A DNA stretch of 64,000 bases from Niallia taxi (lineage in GTDB: Bacteria; Bacillota; Bacilli; Bacillales; Cytobacillaceae). Position 1 is the stretch's first letter. Each line of letters opens with the position of its first letter. A program made the translations under genes and the position numbers. The stretch covers positions 124,001 to 188,000 of the forward strand of contig NZ_RZTZ01000005.1 of the NCBI RefSeq assembly GCF_004005475.1, given 5' to 3'. A model generated the notes under the pieces. The model worked only from the letters and a program-made list of their open reading frames with translations, made no database searches and was not told the DNA's origin. This document shows positions 27,907-37,297 of the stretch, in pieces.

Positions 27907-27936
27907 ACACGAGATAATAATTATCTCGTGTTTTTT
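27907..27936. terminator. Bidirectional terminator after the PTS operon
   Basis: Near-perfect palindrome CACGAGATAAT / ATTATCTCGTG followed by six T, between convergent genes. Confidence 0.9.
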
Positions 27937-28904
27937 CAAGAGATTTTTTTGACCTCCATAAGTGCTGGCTTTTGGTACATCAGTCGAATCGCTTGACCGT
28001 ACAGTGCCGCGAGGATTTGCTGAAAAAGCATGCCGATAACTACAGGAACAGCTACCTGGGGCGGGAAGAAGCTGACTGCCATAACCGCACCAGCACTGAT
28101 GTTTCTCATTCCGCCTGTGTAGATCATTGCAATGGTCTCATCCTTTTGCCGTTTTGTTAGAACACCGAGTAACCATGAAAAAAAGTATCCTGACAATGCT
28201 ACGAAGAACATAGTCAAGCCCACATATATGAATTTCAAATCGATATGCCGTAAATAAGGAGCGACAACAGAGCTGTTGATTGCCACAACAGCTGCTAATC
28301 CCAGCTTTGAAAAAGGTGCAAGTGTTTTGTTCCAGTGCAAGGCCTTTTCCTTAGAATAAAACTGGTTGATCGCCATACCCGCAATGGAAGGAATAACAAT
28401 CATGACAAGCAGCCCCCTCATCATACCCCAAACGTCTAACTGAACTGCCTCTCCTACAAAAATACTCATGCTTAATGGAACTAAAAAAGGGGAAAGAAGT
28501 GTGTCCGCCAGAATGATGGCTAAGGTAAGGGGGACATTTCCTTTATACATGGATACCCAAATAACGCTTGTAATCCCTGTTGGAATAACAGTGGCAAGTG
28601 TTAACCCAGTGATAGTATAAGGATCATTACCAAAGAATAAATGACCAATCGCATACGCCCAAACTGGGGTGATAACATGAAGGACTGCCAGTGTCAGTAA
28701 TAAAGATAATGGATGAAATATAGTATGCTTCATAGATTTAAAGTTTGAGTTAAGGCTGCCTGTGAATGTCATGGCCGCAAAAACCCACGGAACAAGAAAG
28801 GAAAAGTTATTTAAAAAGGAGGATAGCAGCACACCCACTACTACACTAACTGGAGTAAGCAATGGCATCCATTTTCCAAGAAAAGCATTCATACTTTGAA
28901 GCAT
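27936..28904 (-). CDS. Bile acid:sodium symporter (BASS) family transporter
   Basis: 322 residues and nine or ten membrane segments. The family features VIPTGITSVIW and, late, GGMRNISAGAVMA correspond to the two discontinuous helices that form the Na+ sites. It resembles B. subtilis YocS in length and layout. Many bacterial members carry organic anions such as pantoate or keto acids rather than bile acids, so the substrate is open. It probably shares an operon with no other gene; the upstream gene ends 20 bases away on the same strand. Confidence 0.85.
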   Translation of the reverse strand: MLQSMNAFLGKWMPLLTPVSVVVGVLLSSFLNNFSFLVPWVFAAMTFTGSLNSNFKSMKHTIFHPLSLLLTLAVLHVITPVWAYAIGHLFFGNDPYTITGLTLATVIPTGITSVIWVSMYKGNVPLTLAIILADTLLSPFLVPLSMSIFVGEAVQLDVWGMMRGLLVMIVIPSIAGMAINQFYSKEKALHWNKTLAPFSKLGLAAVVAINSSVVAPYLRHIDLKFIYVGLTMFFVALSGYFFSWLLGVLTKRQKDETIAMIYTGGMRNISAGAVMAVSFFPPQVAVPVVIGMLFQQILAALYGQAIRLMYQKPALMEVKKIS

Positions 28905-28925
28905 GTAACAGGACTCCTATCAAAG

Positions 28926-29612
28926 TTATTTAGTGAATGAAAATGAGCTTCTTTTCATGCGGGCATGTCTTTCGATTTCATCTGATTCAAGTATATGTAC
29001 GCCAACGTTGTTTATTTCCGCAATCTTGCTCATCGAAGCTGCGACAGCTTTAGCTGAAATGCCCCGATACTTCCGCAATGGACCGACAAGGAGAAAGCTT
29101 AGAGGTGGCAGAAGATAGGAGCTTAATTTCTCGCCAAATCTGAACTCCTCTCTTTTGCCAAGAAGTAGGGAAGGACGAAATATTGCTAAGGATGGATAGC
29201 CAATTGTCTTGAGGCTTTCCTCAAGCCTTCCTTTCAGACTGCTGTAAAATATTTTCGAGTCTCGGTTAGCTCCAATCGAACTGATGACAAGCATTTGCCT
29301 CGCTCCCATCTCAAATGCCAGGCTGGCAATTTCTACAGGATAATGCAAATCAATCTTTTCCATTTCTGCTTGGCTTCCTGCCTTTTTTATGGTTGTTCCG
29401 ATACAGCAAAAAACATCATCAGCTTCAAGCCTTTCTTTGTATGCAGCAAGATTGTTAAAATCGGCAACTACTTCCTTAATGGCAGGATGCTCAAAGCTTT
29501 TCCTTCTTGTGAGGACTGTTATTTGCTTATATTTATTTTCTTCTACAAGTAATTGTACAAGCTCCCTGCCGACAAGCCCTGTAGCTCCAATTATTAAAGC
29601 ATTTTTTTCCAT
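28926..29612 (-). CDS. NAD(P)H-binding atypical SDR protein
   Basis: 228 residues with an N-terminal Rossmann motif IIGATGLVGRELVQLL, then DVFCCIGTTIKKAG and LVISSIGANRDS. This is the pattern of the NAD(P)-binding HTATIP2/YwnB-type proteins, which bind NADPH but often lack the YxxxK catalytic pair; here YSSLKGRLE does provide a Y-xxx-K spacing. The function is unknown. It lies 21 bases upstream of the BASS gene on the same strand, so the two are probably cotranscribed. Confidence 0.82.
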   Translation of the reverse strand: MEKNALIIGATGLVGRELVQLLVEENKYKQITVLTRRKSFEHPAIKEVVADFNNLAAYKERLEADDVFCCIGTTIKKAGSQAEMEKIDLHYPVEIASLAFEMGARQMLVISSIGANRDSKIFYSSLKGRLEESLKTIGYPSLAIFRPSLLLGKREEFRFGEKLSSYLLPPLSFLLVGPLRKYRGISAKAVAASMSKIAEINNVGVHILESDEIERHARMKRSSFSFTK

Positions 29613-29797
29613 TTAGATGTTCCTCTCTAATTAATTCTTACATATAGTATAGCAAATTATTACAGTCAGCTTTTGTCAGTCTTGTGAATGTTAAGCAAAT
29701 GCCTATTGATATCTCGCACATAATGGTTATACCTAGAATAATTATACATTAAGGTAAACGGAATGGGTAAAAGGGTTTAAGGATTGGAGGGTTGGAA

Positions 29798-30556
29798 GTG
29801 CATAAATTAGAAATCAAAAACAGCAGCAAAATATTCAGGAAAGACAATAAGGATTTCTATGCATTAAAGGATACTAGTCTGCAAATAAAGGAAGGAAGCT
29901 TTGTCAGCATTATCGGTCCGAGTGGCTGCGGCAAATCAACATTGTTCAATATTATTGCTGGCTTAATCAAGCCTTCCACTGGGGAGGTTCTCCTTGATGG
30001 CAAGGATATTGTCGGAAAGAATGGTTATGTTGGTTATATGCTGCAAAAGGATTTACTGCTTCCTTGGAGGACTATAATGCATAATGTCATTTTAGGTCTG
30101 GAAATAAAGGGGATTTCTAAAAAGGAAGCGATAAGTCAAGCAGCTCCTCTTCTGGAAAGGTACGGACTGGGCGGTTTTGAAAATCATTATCCTGATGAGT
30201 TATCTGGCGGAATGAGGCAAAGGGCAGCATTGCTCAGAACATTGCTGTATGACCAAGACATTATCCTGCTCGATGAACCATTCGGAGCACTTGACGCACA
30301 AACAAGATTATTGATGCAAGAATGGCTTCTGCAAATATGGGTGGATTTCAAGAAAACCATCTTATTTATTACACATGACATAGATGAAGCGATTTTCCTA
30401 TCTGATGATATATATATATTAACTCAGAGACCTGGAACTATTAAGGAGAAGGTTACTATTCCCCTAGCAAGGCCAAGAAATGAGCAAACGTTATTAAGTC
30501 CTGAATTTATTGACTTAAAAGAGCATGTTTTAAAACAACTGAAAACAGAGGAATAA
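29798..30556 (+). CDS. ABC transporter ATPase (nitrate/sulfonate/taurine type)
   Basis: About 252 residues. Walker A GPSGCGKST, signature ELSGGMRQRAALLR and Walker B IILLDEPFGALD are intact, with the H-loop in FITHDIDEA. This is the SsuB/TauB/ThiZ class. The GTG at 29798 lies 7 bases after GGAGG; a TTG two codons earlier is too close. It is followed by the permease and, after a 170-base gap, the binding protein. The solute could be a sulfonate, a pyrimidine precursor or a similar small molecule. Confidence 0.9.
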   Translation: MHKLEIKNSSKIFRKDNKDFYALKDTSLQIKEGSFVSIIGPSGCGKSTLFNIIAGLIKPSTGEVLLDGKDIVGKNGYVGYMLQKDLLLPWRTIMHNVILGLEIKGISKKEAISQAAPLLERYGLGGFENHYPDELSGGMRQRAALLRTLLYDQDIILLDEPFGALDAQTRLLMQEWLLQIWVDFKKTILFITHDIDEAIFLSDDIYILTQRPGTIKEKVTIPLARPRNEQTLLSPEFIDLKEHVLKQLKTEE

Positions 30557-30570
30557 GAATAAGGGGAAAG

Positions 30571-31401
30571 GTGGAATCGACGTTGGCACAGCTCAATCAA
30601 AATCCCCTTCCGTATATTGAAGATGAGGAAGCAGCAGCAAAAAGAAGATCGCGCATCACACTATACGGGCAGTGGACACTTGGAATACTGTTAATACTGC
30701 TTTGGGAACTATTCGCAAGATGGAAAATTATTGACTCCTATTATTGGAGCAGTCCTTCAACTATTTGGAAAACTGCCTATACAGCATTCACAGAAGGAAC
30801 TTTGCTGGAGGATCTTCTTTATACGAGCGGATCAACAGTTCTTGGCTTTATACTTGGGACATTTATTGGAGCATTGCTTGGTTTGTCCTTTTGGTGGTCT
30901 TATTATTACTCAAGGATTTCCGAGCCTTATTTAATTGCATTTAATGCCATTCCAAAGCTGGCACTGGCACCAGTTCTCGTTATTCTGTTTGGAATAGGCT
31001 TCAGTTCAAAGGTTGTGCTTGCCTTTATGATGACAGTCATTGTCACCGCATTGGCAGCGTACAGCGGCGTAAAGGCCGTTGATAAGGATTTAGAAAAGCT
31101 AATGTATTCACTTGGTGCAAAGCGCTGGCATGTATTTACAAAGGTAGTCATTCCGACAAGCATGCCGTGGATTGTTAGTTCATTGAAAATAAATATCGCA
31201 CTTGCCCTTGCAGGCACAATTGTCGGCGAATTTATCAGCTCTAGGCAAGGGATAGGAAGAATGATTCTTTACGCCGGTCAAATCATGAATATTAATCTTG
31301 TCTGGGTAGGAGTTGTTGTATTGTCCTTGCTGTCGATTCTTATGTACTTTGCAACAGTTTGGATCGAGAAGCTGCTGTTAAAGGGAAGAAGCGCTCCATA
31401 A
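30571..31401 (+). CDS. ABC transporter permease (nitrate/sulfonate/taurine type)
   Basis: 276 residues with six membrane segments of the SsuC/TauC family. The cytoplasmic coupling loop EAA-type motif is seen around DLEKLMYSLGAKRWHVFTKVV, which contacts the ATPase. The start may be the GTG at 30571 or a TTG at 30583, which sits 8 bases after AGGTGG. It lies 14 bases behind the ATPase gene. Confidence 0.9.
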   Translation: MESTLAQLNQNPLPYIEDEEAAAKRRSRITLYGQWTLGILLILLWELFARWKIIDSYYWSSPSTIWKTAYTAFTEGTLLEDLLYTSGSTVLGFILGTFIGALLGLSFWWSYYYSRISEPYLIAFNAIPKLALAPVLVILFGIGFSSKVVLAFMMTVIVTALAAYSGVKAVDKDLEKLMYSLGAKRWHVFTKVVIPTSMPWIVSSLKINIALALAGTIVGEFISSRQGIGRMILYAGQIMNINLVWVGVVVLSLLSILMYFATVWIEKLLLKGRSAP

Positions 31402-31570
31402 TGGTTAAAACAGAACAGAAATTTAGAATATAGACAATGCTGGTTTCCATATATTTTAGCGATGACCATTCGTTGATAGAACAATTATTTTGCTAAGTTT
31501 TTAGGATATGTATTCTTCTGGCGATACGATATGGCTAATCGCAACTTAGAAGTAAAAAGGGGGATTTAAG

Positions 31571-32590
31571 GTGCGGAAAGGCAAACTATTGCTTATTGCG
31601 ATGTTAGGCATAATGCTGCTGTTGGCAGGGTGTGCTTCAAAGGATTCAACTGGCGGAACAAAGGATGGTTTAAAGAAAATTGTTATAGCTGAGCCTGTCC
31701 ATTTGATTGGGTATTTGCCTCTTTATTTAGCCATACAGGAGGGGTATTTTGAGGAAGAGGGACTTGAAGTAGAAGTCATCACAGCTACAGGCGGAGCTCA
31801 CGTTACGTCTTTAGTAAGCGGTGATGCTTGGGGAAATATCGCTGGGCCGGATTCTAACCAGATGGCAAATCCGGGAAGCTCTGATCCAATTCAAGGGGTT
31901 GTGAATGTCGTTAACAGAGCAAATGTATATTTGATGGGCAGTTCCGATGAAAAGGTAGACAGTACAAATGAAACAGAGCTGGCAGAATATTTAGAGGGAA
32001 AAACAATCGCAGCAGGCCGTTATGGTGGAAGCCCAAATCTTTTGACAAGATGGCTGCTTCTTGAGCTCGGTTTGGATCCGGATAAGGACGTTAAGCTGGA
32101 GGAGCCAGCTGATGCAAGCGCAGTTGTTTCACTTGTTGAATCAGGCCAGGCCGATATTGCAAATGGTGGCGAACCGCAAATAACAGAAGGAATCAATAAA
32201 GGAGTTTGGAACGAACCCTTCTATAGTTTCCCGAGTTTAGGGGACTATCCTTATTCTGTTATAAGTGTCAAAAAATCCACCATAGAAAATGAACCAGAAG
32301 TGGTTGAGAGCTTTGTAAAGGCAATGCTTAAAGGACTGAAGGCAGTCGATGAAAACCCTGATCTGGCAATGGAAGCATTGAAAAAAGAGTTTCCGACTAC
32401 ATCAGATGATAGCTTGAAGGCTTCTCTTGACCGTGCTTATGCAGATCAGCTATGGAGCAAGGATGGCTTCATCTCTGAGGAAGCATTGGCAAAGCCTATG
32501 GATGTTGTCGAGAAAACAGGTGTATATAAAGAAGGCTATAAATACGATGAGCTTATTGATATGCAATTTGTGGAGAAATTATCTAAGTAG
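31571..32590 (+). CDS. Solute-binding lipoprotein of the ABC transporter
   Basis: 339 residues. A lipoprotein signal ends with LLLAGC, placing the lipidated cysteine at residue 21. The mature part begins IVIAEPVHLIGYLPLYLAI, followed by GYFEEEGLEVEV, the pattern of SsuA/NMT1/THI5-like binding proteins for sulfonates, nitrate-like ions or pyrimidine precursors. The GTG start follows GGGGGA by 6 bases. The 169-base gap after the permease holds no clear terminator, so the three genes are probably one unit. Confidence 0.9.
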   Translation: MRKGKLLLIAMLGIMLLLAGCASKDSTGGTKDGLKKIVIAEPVHLIGYLPLYLAIQEGYFEEEGLEVEVITATGGAHVTSLVSGDAWGNIAGPDSNQMANPGSSDPIQGVVNVVNRANVYLMGSSDEKVDSTNETELAEYLEGKTIAAGRYGGSPNLLTRWLLLELGLDPDKDVKLEEPADASAVVSLVESGQADIANGGEPQITEGINKGVWNEPFYSFPSLGDYPYSVISVKKSTIENEPEVVESFVKAMLKGLKAVDENPDLAMEALKKEFPTTSDDSLKASLDRAYADQLWSKDGFISEEALAKPMDVVEKTGVYKEGYKYDELIDMQFVEKLSK

Positions 32591-32608
32591 TTTTTTTCAA
32601 CTGATCTT

Positions 32609-32640
32609 AAGCCAGGTCTTTTCATAGACCAGGCTTTTTT
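32609..32640 (+). terminator. Terminator of the ABC importer genes
   Basis: AAGCCAGGTCT / AGACCAGGCTT stem with one internal A-A mismatch, a six-base loop, and T6. Confidence 0.88.
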
Positions 32641-32656
32641 GTTTGAAATTCTAAAT

Positions 32657-32670
32657 TAAAAGCGCTTTCA
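32657..32670. promoter_or_regulatory. cre box upstream of chbG
   Basis: In reverse it reads TGAAAGCGCTTTTA, 13 of 14 to the cre consensus, 72 bases before the start. Confidence 0.7.
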
Positions 32671-32742
32671 TTATTGCCGTTTTTATGCAAAAATAGATAA
32701 CGGAAGTGTGCAAAATAATATATCGGGCAAAGGAGAACTAGA

Positions 32743-33447
32743 ATGATAAAATTACTTGTTAATGCGGATGATTTTGGCTTTTCCAGAGGAGTCAATTACG
32801 GGGTTCTCGATACTCACTTAAACGGTATTGTTAATTCTGCAACAATGATGATGAATGCAGAAGGAACAGAGCATGCTCTTGAGATTGCTAAGTCGACGCC
32901 TACTTTAAAGGTAGGAGTTCATCTTGTTCTCACATTTGGTAAGCCACTAACGAGTGCAGCAAGCCTCATAGGTGAAGAAGGCTTTTTCAAAAAGCAAAAA
33001 GATGTATACGGACATCCTGAAGACATTTCTCTTGAGGATTTGGAGCAGGAATGGACTGCTCAAATAGAAAAGTTTTTGGCTTCGGGACTAAAACCGGCCC
33101 ATTTGGACAGCCATCACCATGTTCATGGAATTAAAGAGTTCTATCCTGTCATCAAAAGGCTGTCAGAAAAATATGATCTTCCCGTCCGCATTGCTGGTCC
33201 CCATTTTACAGATGTAAAAACAGTTACCGATATTTTAATGGTTGACTTTTTTGGTGAGGGAGTGACAGAAAACTATTTTGATAAGCTGCAAGAAAGCGTG
33301 GAGGACGGCAAGACGGTGGAAGTAATGACACATCCTGCCTACTTGGATGCAAGACTAAAGGATGGCACCTCTTATTATCAGGAGAGATTGGAAGAAGCAA
33401 GAATTTTGTCAGAAATAATATTGCCGGAAAACGTTAAGCTGCTTTGA
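32743..33447 (+). CDS. chbG: ChbG/YdjC-family carbohydrate deacetylase
   Basis: 234 residues. The family removes an acetyl group from chitobiose-type oligosaccharides or their 6-phosphates. Metal ligands are seen in VNADDFGFSRG (residues about 5-15) and HLDSHHHVHGIKEF (about 119-132), with a late TMTHPAYLD-like histidine motif, here EVMTHPAYLD. In Bacillaceae such genes often sit in beta-glucoside PTS operons. Here it stands alone with a cre box, which still suggests carbohydrate use. Confidence 0.9.
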   Translation: MIKLLVNADDFGFSRGVNYGVLDTHLNGIVNSATMMMNAEGTEHALEIAKSTPTLKVGVHLVLTFGKPLTSAASLIGEEGFFKKQKDVYGHPEDISLEDLEQEWTAQIEKFLASGLKPAHLDSHHHVHGIKEFYPVIKRLSEKYDLPVRIAGPHFTDVKTVTDILMVDFFGEGVTENYFDKLQESVEDGKTVEVMTHPAYLDARLKDGTSYYQERLEEARILSEIILPENVKLL

Positions 33448-33459
33448 AATGAAAGACAG

Positions 33460-33490
33460 AAATGGGCCTTGTCTTTAGCCCATTTTTTTT
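33460..33490 (+). terminator. Terminator of chbG
   Basis: AAATGGGC / GCCCATTT stem followed by a run of T. Confidence 0.88.
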
Positions 33491-33628
33491 CATGGTTTCA
33501 TTTGATTGGTTATCTTTTGAATATTTCTGAAATTATTTTGTTGTTGTACATAACCTGATTTATATAGAATAGTAGAAAAGCTACAAAAAAACTAAAAAAA
33601 CATTCCAACGGAAGAAGGGAGCAGGTCC

Positions 33629-34870
33629 ATGCCTAATCAGCCATCGAATCCTTTCCGGCGGGAGATGTACGATTCTCTTGAAAGTTTTGTAGACCATGTC
33701 AGTGAATTGCTCGGATGCCCGATTACACTTGAGGATACACACCATCGTGTTTTAGTTTATAGCAGCCATAATGAGGAAACAGATCCTGTCAGAATTTCTA
33801 CGATTATAAGCAGAAGAGTCCCGGAAAAGGTAATAAACCGCTTGTGGAAGGATGGAGTTATCCCAAGTCTTCTTCAAAGTAAAAAGCCAATCAGAATTGA
33901 GGGGAAGCAAGAGATAGGTCTCGGAAGCAGGGTGGCAGTTTCCATTTGGAGAGCGGATGAAGTAATTGGCTATATTTGGGCAATTGAACTGCATCAAGCG
34001 CTGACAGCAAGCCAAATGGATATATTAGAGAATGCAGCAGCAGTTGGAAAACATCTTTTATCCCGTTTTGCAAAGGCGAAACGACCATCAACAAATGATG
34101 ATCAAGAATTTTTTTGGAGGCTTCTTACAGGTCATGTAAATAAGCAAGAGGCAGAAGAAAAGCTGATGGAAATAAATCAAACTGCCCTCAATAACTATAC
34201 GATTATGGTTTTTACCTTTAAAGAAATTATCACGAAGGAAATGGAAAAACAAATTATTTATTTGCTGAAAGTAATGGATAATGTCAAAATCTCACTTTAT
34301 ACGATGGATGACCATGAATTAATATTGCTTGCAAGTGCAATAAACAGACAAGACAGCCCTGCTGTTGTTTTTAAGCAATTCATTCGAAATTTTCCAAGCA
34401 GCTTAGCGGAAAAGTTTCAAATAACAGATGTTTATGGAGGATATGGCAGCATCTATACTGATTTAAAGGATGTCGAAAAGTGCTTAAAGGAAGCAAAGAA
34501 GGTAATAGAGGTTAAAGCGAAATTTCCAGGTGAGGCGCAAGCTTTTTCTGCGTATCAAGATTTAGGAATCTATCAGTTCATGGATGTATTATTAGAAAAA
34601 CGAATACAGGATGGCTTTGAAAATATTGCGATTCAGAAATTAAGGAAATATGATAAAAGTCATAATACAGAGCTGCTGTTAACCTTGGAGGCCTTTTTGG
34701 ATGAGAGTGAAAGCATGCAAAAAACGGCTTTAAAGCTTCATATACATACGAATACACTAACATATCGACTAAAGCGAATTACAGAGATTATGGAGGTTGA
34801 CCTTTCTGTTCCCTCCCAGAAATTCATGCTTTATCTCGACTTGAAATTACTACGCTGGCATCAGAAATAA
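33629..34870 (+). CDS. adeR: PucR/CdaR-type regulator, probable activator of ald
   Basis: 413 residues. The N-terminal part resembles a ligand-sensing GAF-like domain, the middle a GGDEF-like CdaR domain, and the C-terminus (about 355-410) is the PucR HTH with KTALKLHIHTNTLTYRLKRI. It lies just upstream of ald on the same strand, like B. subtilis AdeR (YukF), the alanine-responsive activator of ald. The symbol rests on domain layout and position, not on measured identity. A perfect 18-base palindrome lies between the two genes. Confidence 0.75.
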   Translation: MPNQPSNPFRREMYDSLESFVDHVSELLGCPITLEDTHHRVLVYSSHNEETDPVRISTIISRRVPEKVINRLWKDGVIPSLLQSKKPIRIEGKQEIGLGSRVAVSIWRADEVIGYIWAIELHQALTASQMDILENAAAVGKHLLSRFAKAKRPSTNDDQEFFWRLLTGHVNKQEAEEKLMEINQTALNNYTIMVFTFKEIITKEMEKQIIYLLKVMDNVKISLYTMDDHELILLASAINRQDSPAVVFKQFIRNFPSSLAEKFQITDVYGGYGSIYTDLKDVEKCLKEAKKVIEVKAKFPGEAQAFSAYQDLGIYQFMDVLLEKRIQDGFENIAIQKLRKYDKSHNTELLLTLEAFLDESESMQKTALKLHIHTNTLTYRLKRITEIMEVDLSVPSQKFMLYLDLKLLRWHQK

Positions 34871-34885
34871 GCTACTGAAGTAAGT

Positions 34886-34903
34886 TTTGTGAAATTTCAC
34901 AAA
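34886..34903. promoter_or_regulatory. Perfect palindrome upstream of ald
   Basis: TTTGTGAAATTTCACAAA is an exact 18-base palindrome. Its TGTGA half-sites are four bases apart, not six as in Rex or FNR sites, so another factor such as the adjacent PucR-type regulator is more likely. Confidence 0.6.
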
Positions 34904-35017
34904 GGCGCTGATTTACTTTTATCTTTTTTACCAAAGAATAATTTCGCAATTCGTCCTATTATAATTATAAGATATCTAACAATTTAAGTAAGGAATTCTA
35001 ACAAGGGGTGGATTGTA

Positions 35018-36154
35018 TTGATTATTGGTATTCCGAAAGAGATAAAAAACAATGAAAACAGAGTTGCGATTACACCTTCTGGCGTCGCTTACTTGCAAAA
35101 TGGCGGGCATGAAGTTCTAGTTGAAACAAGTGCTGGTTCAGGCAGTGGTTTTACAGATAGTGAATATGCTGCTTCTGGAGCGAAAATAATGGATACTGCA
35201 GCAGAGGTCTGGAATTCTGCGGACATGATTATGAAGGTAAAGGAACCACTTCAATCAGAATACGGCTACTTCCGCAAAGGCTTAATCTTGTTTACTTATC
35301 TTCACTTAGCAGCTGAAAAGGAATTGGCAGCAGCCTTAACGGAAAAGGGTGTTACCGGCATTGCTTATGAGACAATTGAAGTGAATGGAAAACTGCCGCT
35401 GTTAACTCCGATGAGTGAGGTTGCAGGCAGAATGGCAGTTCAGATTGGTGCACAATTTCTTGAACAGCCTCATGGAGGAAAAGGGATTTTGCTGGCAGGA
35501 GTTCCTGGAGTAAAGCGTGGCAATGTGACAATCATTGGCGGTGGTATTGTTGGCGCAAATGCTGCTAAACTTGCAGTTGGTCTTGGCGCAAATGTAACAT
35601 TACTAGATCTAAATCCAGAAAGATTAAGAGAGCTTGATAATCAATTCGGGTCAAGCCTAAATACCGTTATTTCAAATCCTGCCAATATTGAAGCGGCAGT
35701 AGCGGAGGCAGATTTAGTAATTGGTGCTGTCCTTATTCCTGGTGCTAAAGCACCTAAGCTTGTGACAGAGGAAATGGTTAAAAAGATGGCTCCGGGCTCT
35801 GTGATTGTTGATGTGGCAATCGACCAAGGCGGTATCTTTGAGACGGTTGATCATATTACTACACATGATAATCCGACATATGTGAAGCATGGAGTAGTTC
35901 ACTATGCTGTTGCAAATATGCCTGGGGCGGTGCCGCGAACTTCTACCATTGCCCTTACAAATGTAACAGTGCCATATGCATTGCAGATTGCCAACAAAGG
36001 TGCAGTGGAGGCCATCCAAAACAACTATGCGATAAAGCAAGGTGTAAATACCTTTAATGGTCATATAACATACGCTCCTGTAGCCAAGGATCTAGGACTT
36101 GAATATGTCCCTGTTCAAGAAGTAATCAATTCAATTCCTACTACTGCAGTTTAA
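35018..36154 (+). CDS. ald: Alanine dehydrogenase
   Basis: 378 residues, the usual size. It interconverts L-alanine and pyruvate plus ammonia with NAD. The start is TTG, giving the family N-terminus [17 protein letters not shown], after AAGGGG. The catalytic His region [11 protein letters not shown] (about 96) and the NAD motif [15 protein letters not shown] (about 173) are intact. It is placed behind the PucR-type regulator and ends in a strong terminator. In sporulating Bacillus it supplies pyruvate from alanine. Confidence 0.96.
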   Translation: MIIGIPKEIKNNENRVAITPSGVAYLQNGGHEVLVETSAGSGSGFTDSEYAASGAKIMDTAAEVWNSADMIMKVKEPLQSEYGYFRKGLILFTYLHLAAEKELAAALTEKGVTGIAYETIEVNGKLPLLTPMSEVAGRMAVQIGAQFLEQPHGGKGILLAGVPGVKRGNVTIIGGGIVGANAAKLAVGLGANVTLLDLNPERLRELDNQFGSSLNTVISNPANIEAAVAEADLVIGAVLIPGAKAPKLVTEEMVKKMAPGSVIVDVAIDQGGIFETVDHITTHDNPTYVKHGVVHYAVANMPGAVPRTSTIALTNVTVPYALQIANKGAVEAIQNNYAIKQGVNTFNGHITYAPVAKDLGLEYVPVQEVINSIPTTAV

Positions 36155-36162
36155 CAATATTA

Positions 36163-36200
36163 AAAGCCGTACTTCCTAGCAGAGGAAGTACGGCTTTTTT
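36163..36200 (+). terminator. Terminator of ald
   Basis: AAAGCCGTACTTCCT / AGGAAGTACGGCTTT, a 14-15 pair stem with a six-base loop and T6. Confidence 0.95.
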
Positions 36201-36355
36201 GTGGATTCTGTTAACAAGATTATAAAATTTTTCCAGAAAAATGAAACTTCTATTAAGCGAGTTTCGTATAACAATATGGATAGATATGCTGAGGTTATAA
36301 GATAAAGAGATAACAAGAGCAAAGGTTTAAAAGATAAAAAAGAGAGGAGTATAAC

Positions 36356-37297
36356 ATGTCACAGTATGCATTAGAAGTGAGAAATTTCACAAAGAAAATT
36401 AAAAGCAAAACAATCGTGGACAAGGTAAGTTTTGCGGTGGAAAAAGGGGAGATTTTTGGACTGCTTGGCCCCAACGGTGCTGGGAAAACAACGATTATAA
36501 GAATGATAGTCAGCTTGATTAACAGAACAGAAGGAGAGGTTGTCATAAATGGACATAACCTCGATACTTCTTTTGCAGATGCGATGAGCAGCCTCGGGGC
36601 TATTGTGGAAAACCCAGAATTCTATAAATACATGAGTGGTTACAAGAATTTGCGCCATTATGCAAGAATGGCAAAAAATGAGATTTCGGAGGAGAGAATC
36701 GCAGAAGTAGTTAAGCTTGTAAAGCTGGAAAATGCTATTCATCAAAAGGTGAGGACCTATTCACTTGGAATGAGACAGCGGCTAGGTGTTGCGCAAGCAC
36801 TTCTGCATAATCCTGCTATCTTAATCCTTGATGAGCCGACAAACGGACTGGATCCACAAGGGATACGAGAATTCCGTGATTATCTACACGAGCTGGCAGC
36901 AACGGGAATATCTGTGCTTGTTTCATCTCATTTGCTTTCAGAAATGCAGCTTATGTGCCATCGCTTTGCAATCATTGAAAAGGGCAAGCTTATCCACATC
37001 TCTTCCATGGATGAGACAGTTGCAGAGGGAGTAGATGAACAAAGAGAGGTAGCCTTTGAGATGGATGATGCTTCTATTGCGCTAGAAACACTGAGAAGTG
37101 GCGTAGTGGCTTTTGAGGAGGTTTCGCTAAAAGAGGATATGCTCACAGTAAAACTGTCGAAGTCTTCCATTCCAGCTGTGAACAAACTATTTGTGGAAAA
37201 AGGATTATCTGTGTACGGAATTAGTGCAGCGAAAGCGACATTAGAGGACAGATTCCTTGAACTCACGAATAAAAAAGGAGAGGAAGCAAAACGATGA
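36356..37297 (+). CDS. ABC-2 type transporter ATPase (BcrA-like)
   Basis: 313 residues. Walker A GPNGAGKTT, signature YSLGMRQRLGVAQAL and Walker B ILILDEPTNGLDP are standard for the DrrA/BcrA exporter ATPases. A C-terminal extension of about 90 residues is typical of this group. The start has GAGAGG 7 bases upstream. Its stop overlaps the permease start by four bases (ATGA). Antimicrobial-peptide resistance is the usual role but there is no two-component system beside it. Confidence 0.9.
   Translation: MSQYALEVRNFTKKIKSKTIVDKVSFAVEKGEIFGLLGPNGAGKTTIIRMIVSLINRTEGEVVINGHNLDTSFADAMSSLGAIVENPEFYKYMSGYKNLRHYARMAKNEISEERIAEVVKLVKLENAIHQKVRTYSLGMRQRLGVAQALLHNPAILILDEPTNGLDPQGIREFRDYLHELAATGISVLVSSHLLSEMQLMCHRFAIIEKGKLIHISSMDETVAEGVDEQREVAFEMDDASIALETLRSGVVAFEEVSLKEDMLTVKLSKSSIPAVNKLFVEKGLSVYGISAAKATLEDRFLELTNKKGEEAKR

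Noticed and set aside
34886-34903. Rex or FNR site before ald
   Set aside because: The half-sites are four bases apart instead of six, so geometry does not fit either protein.
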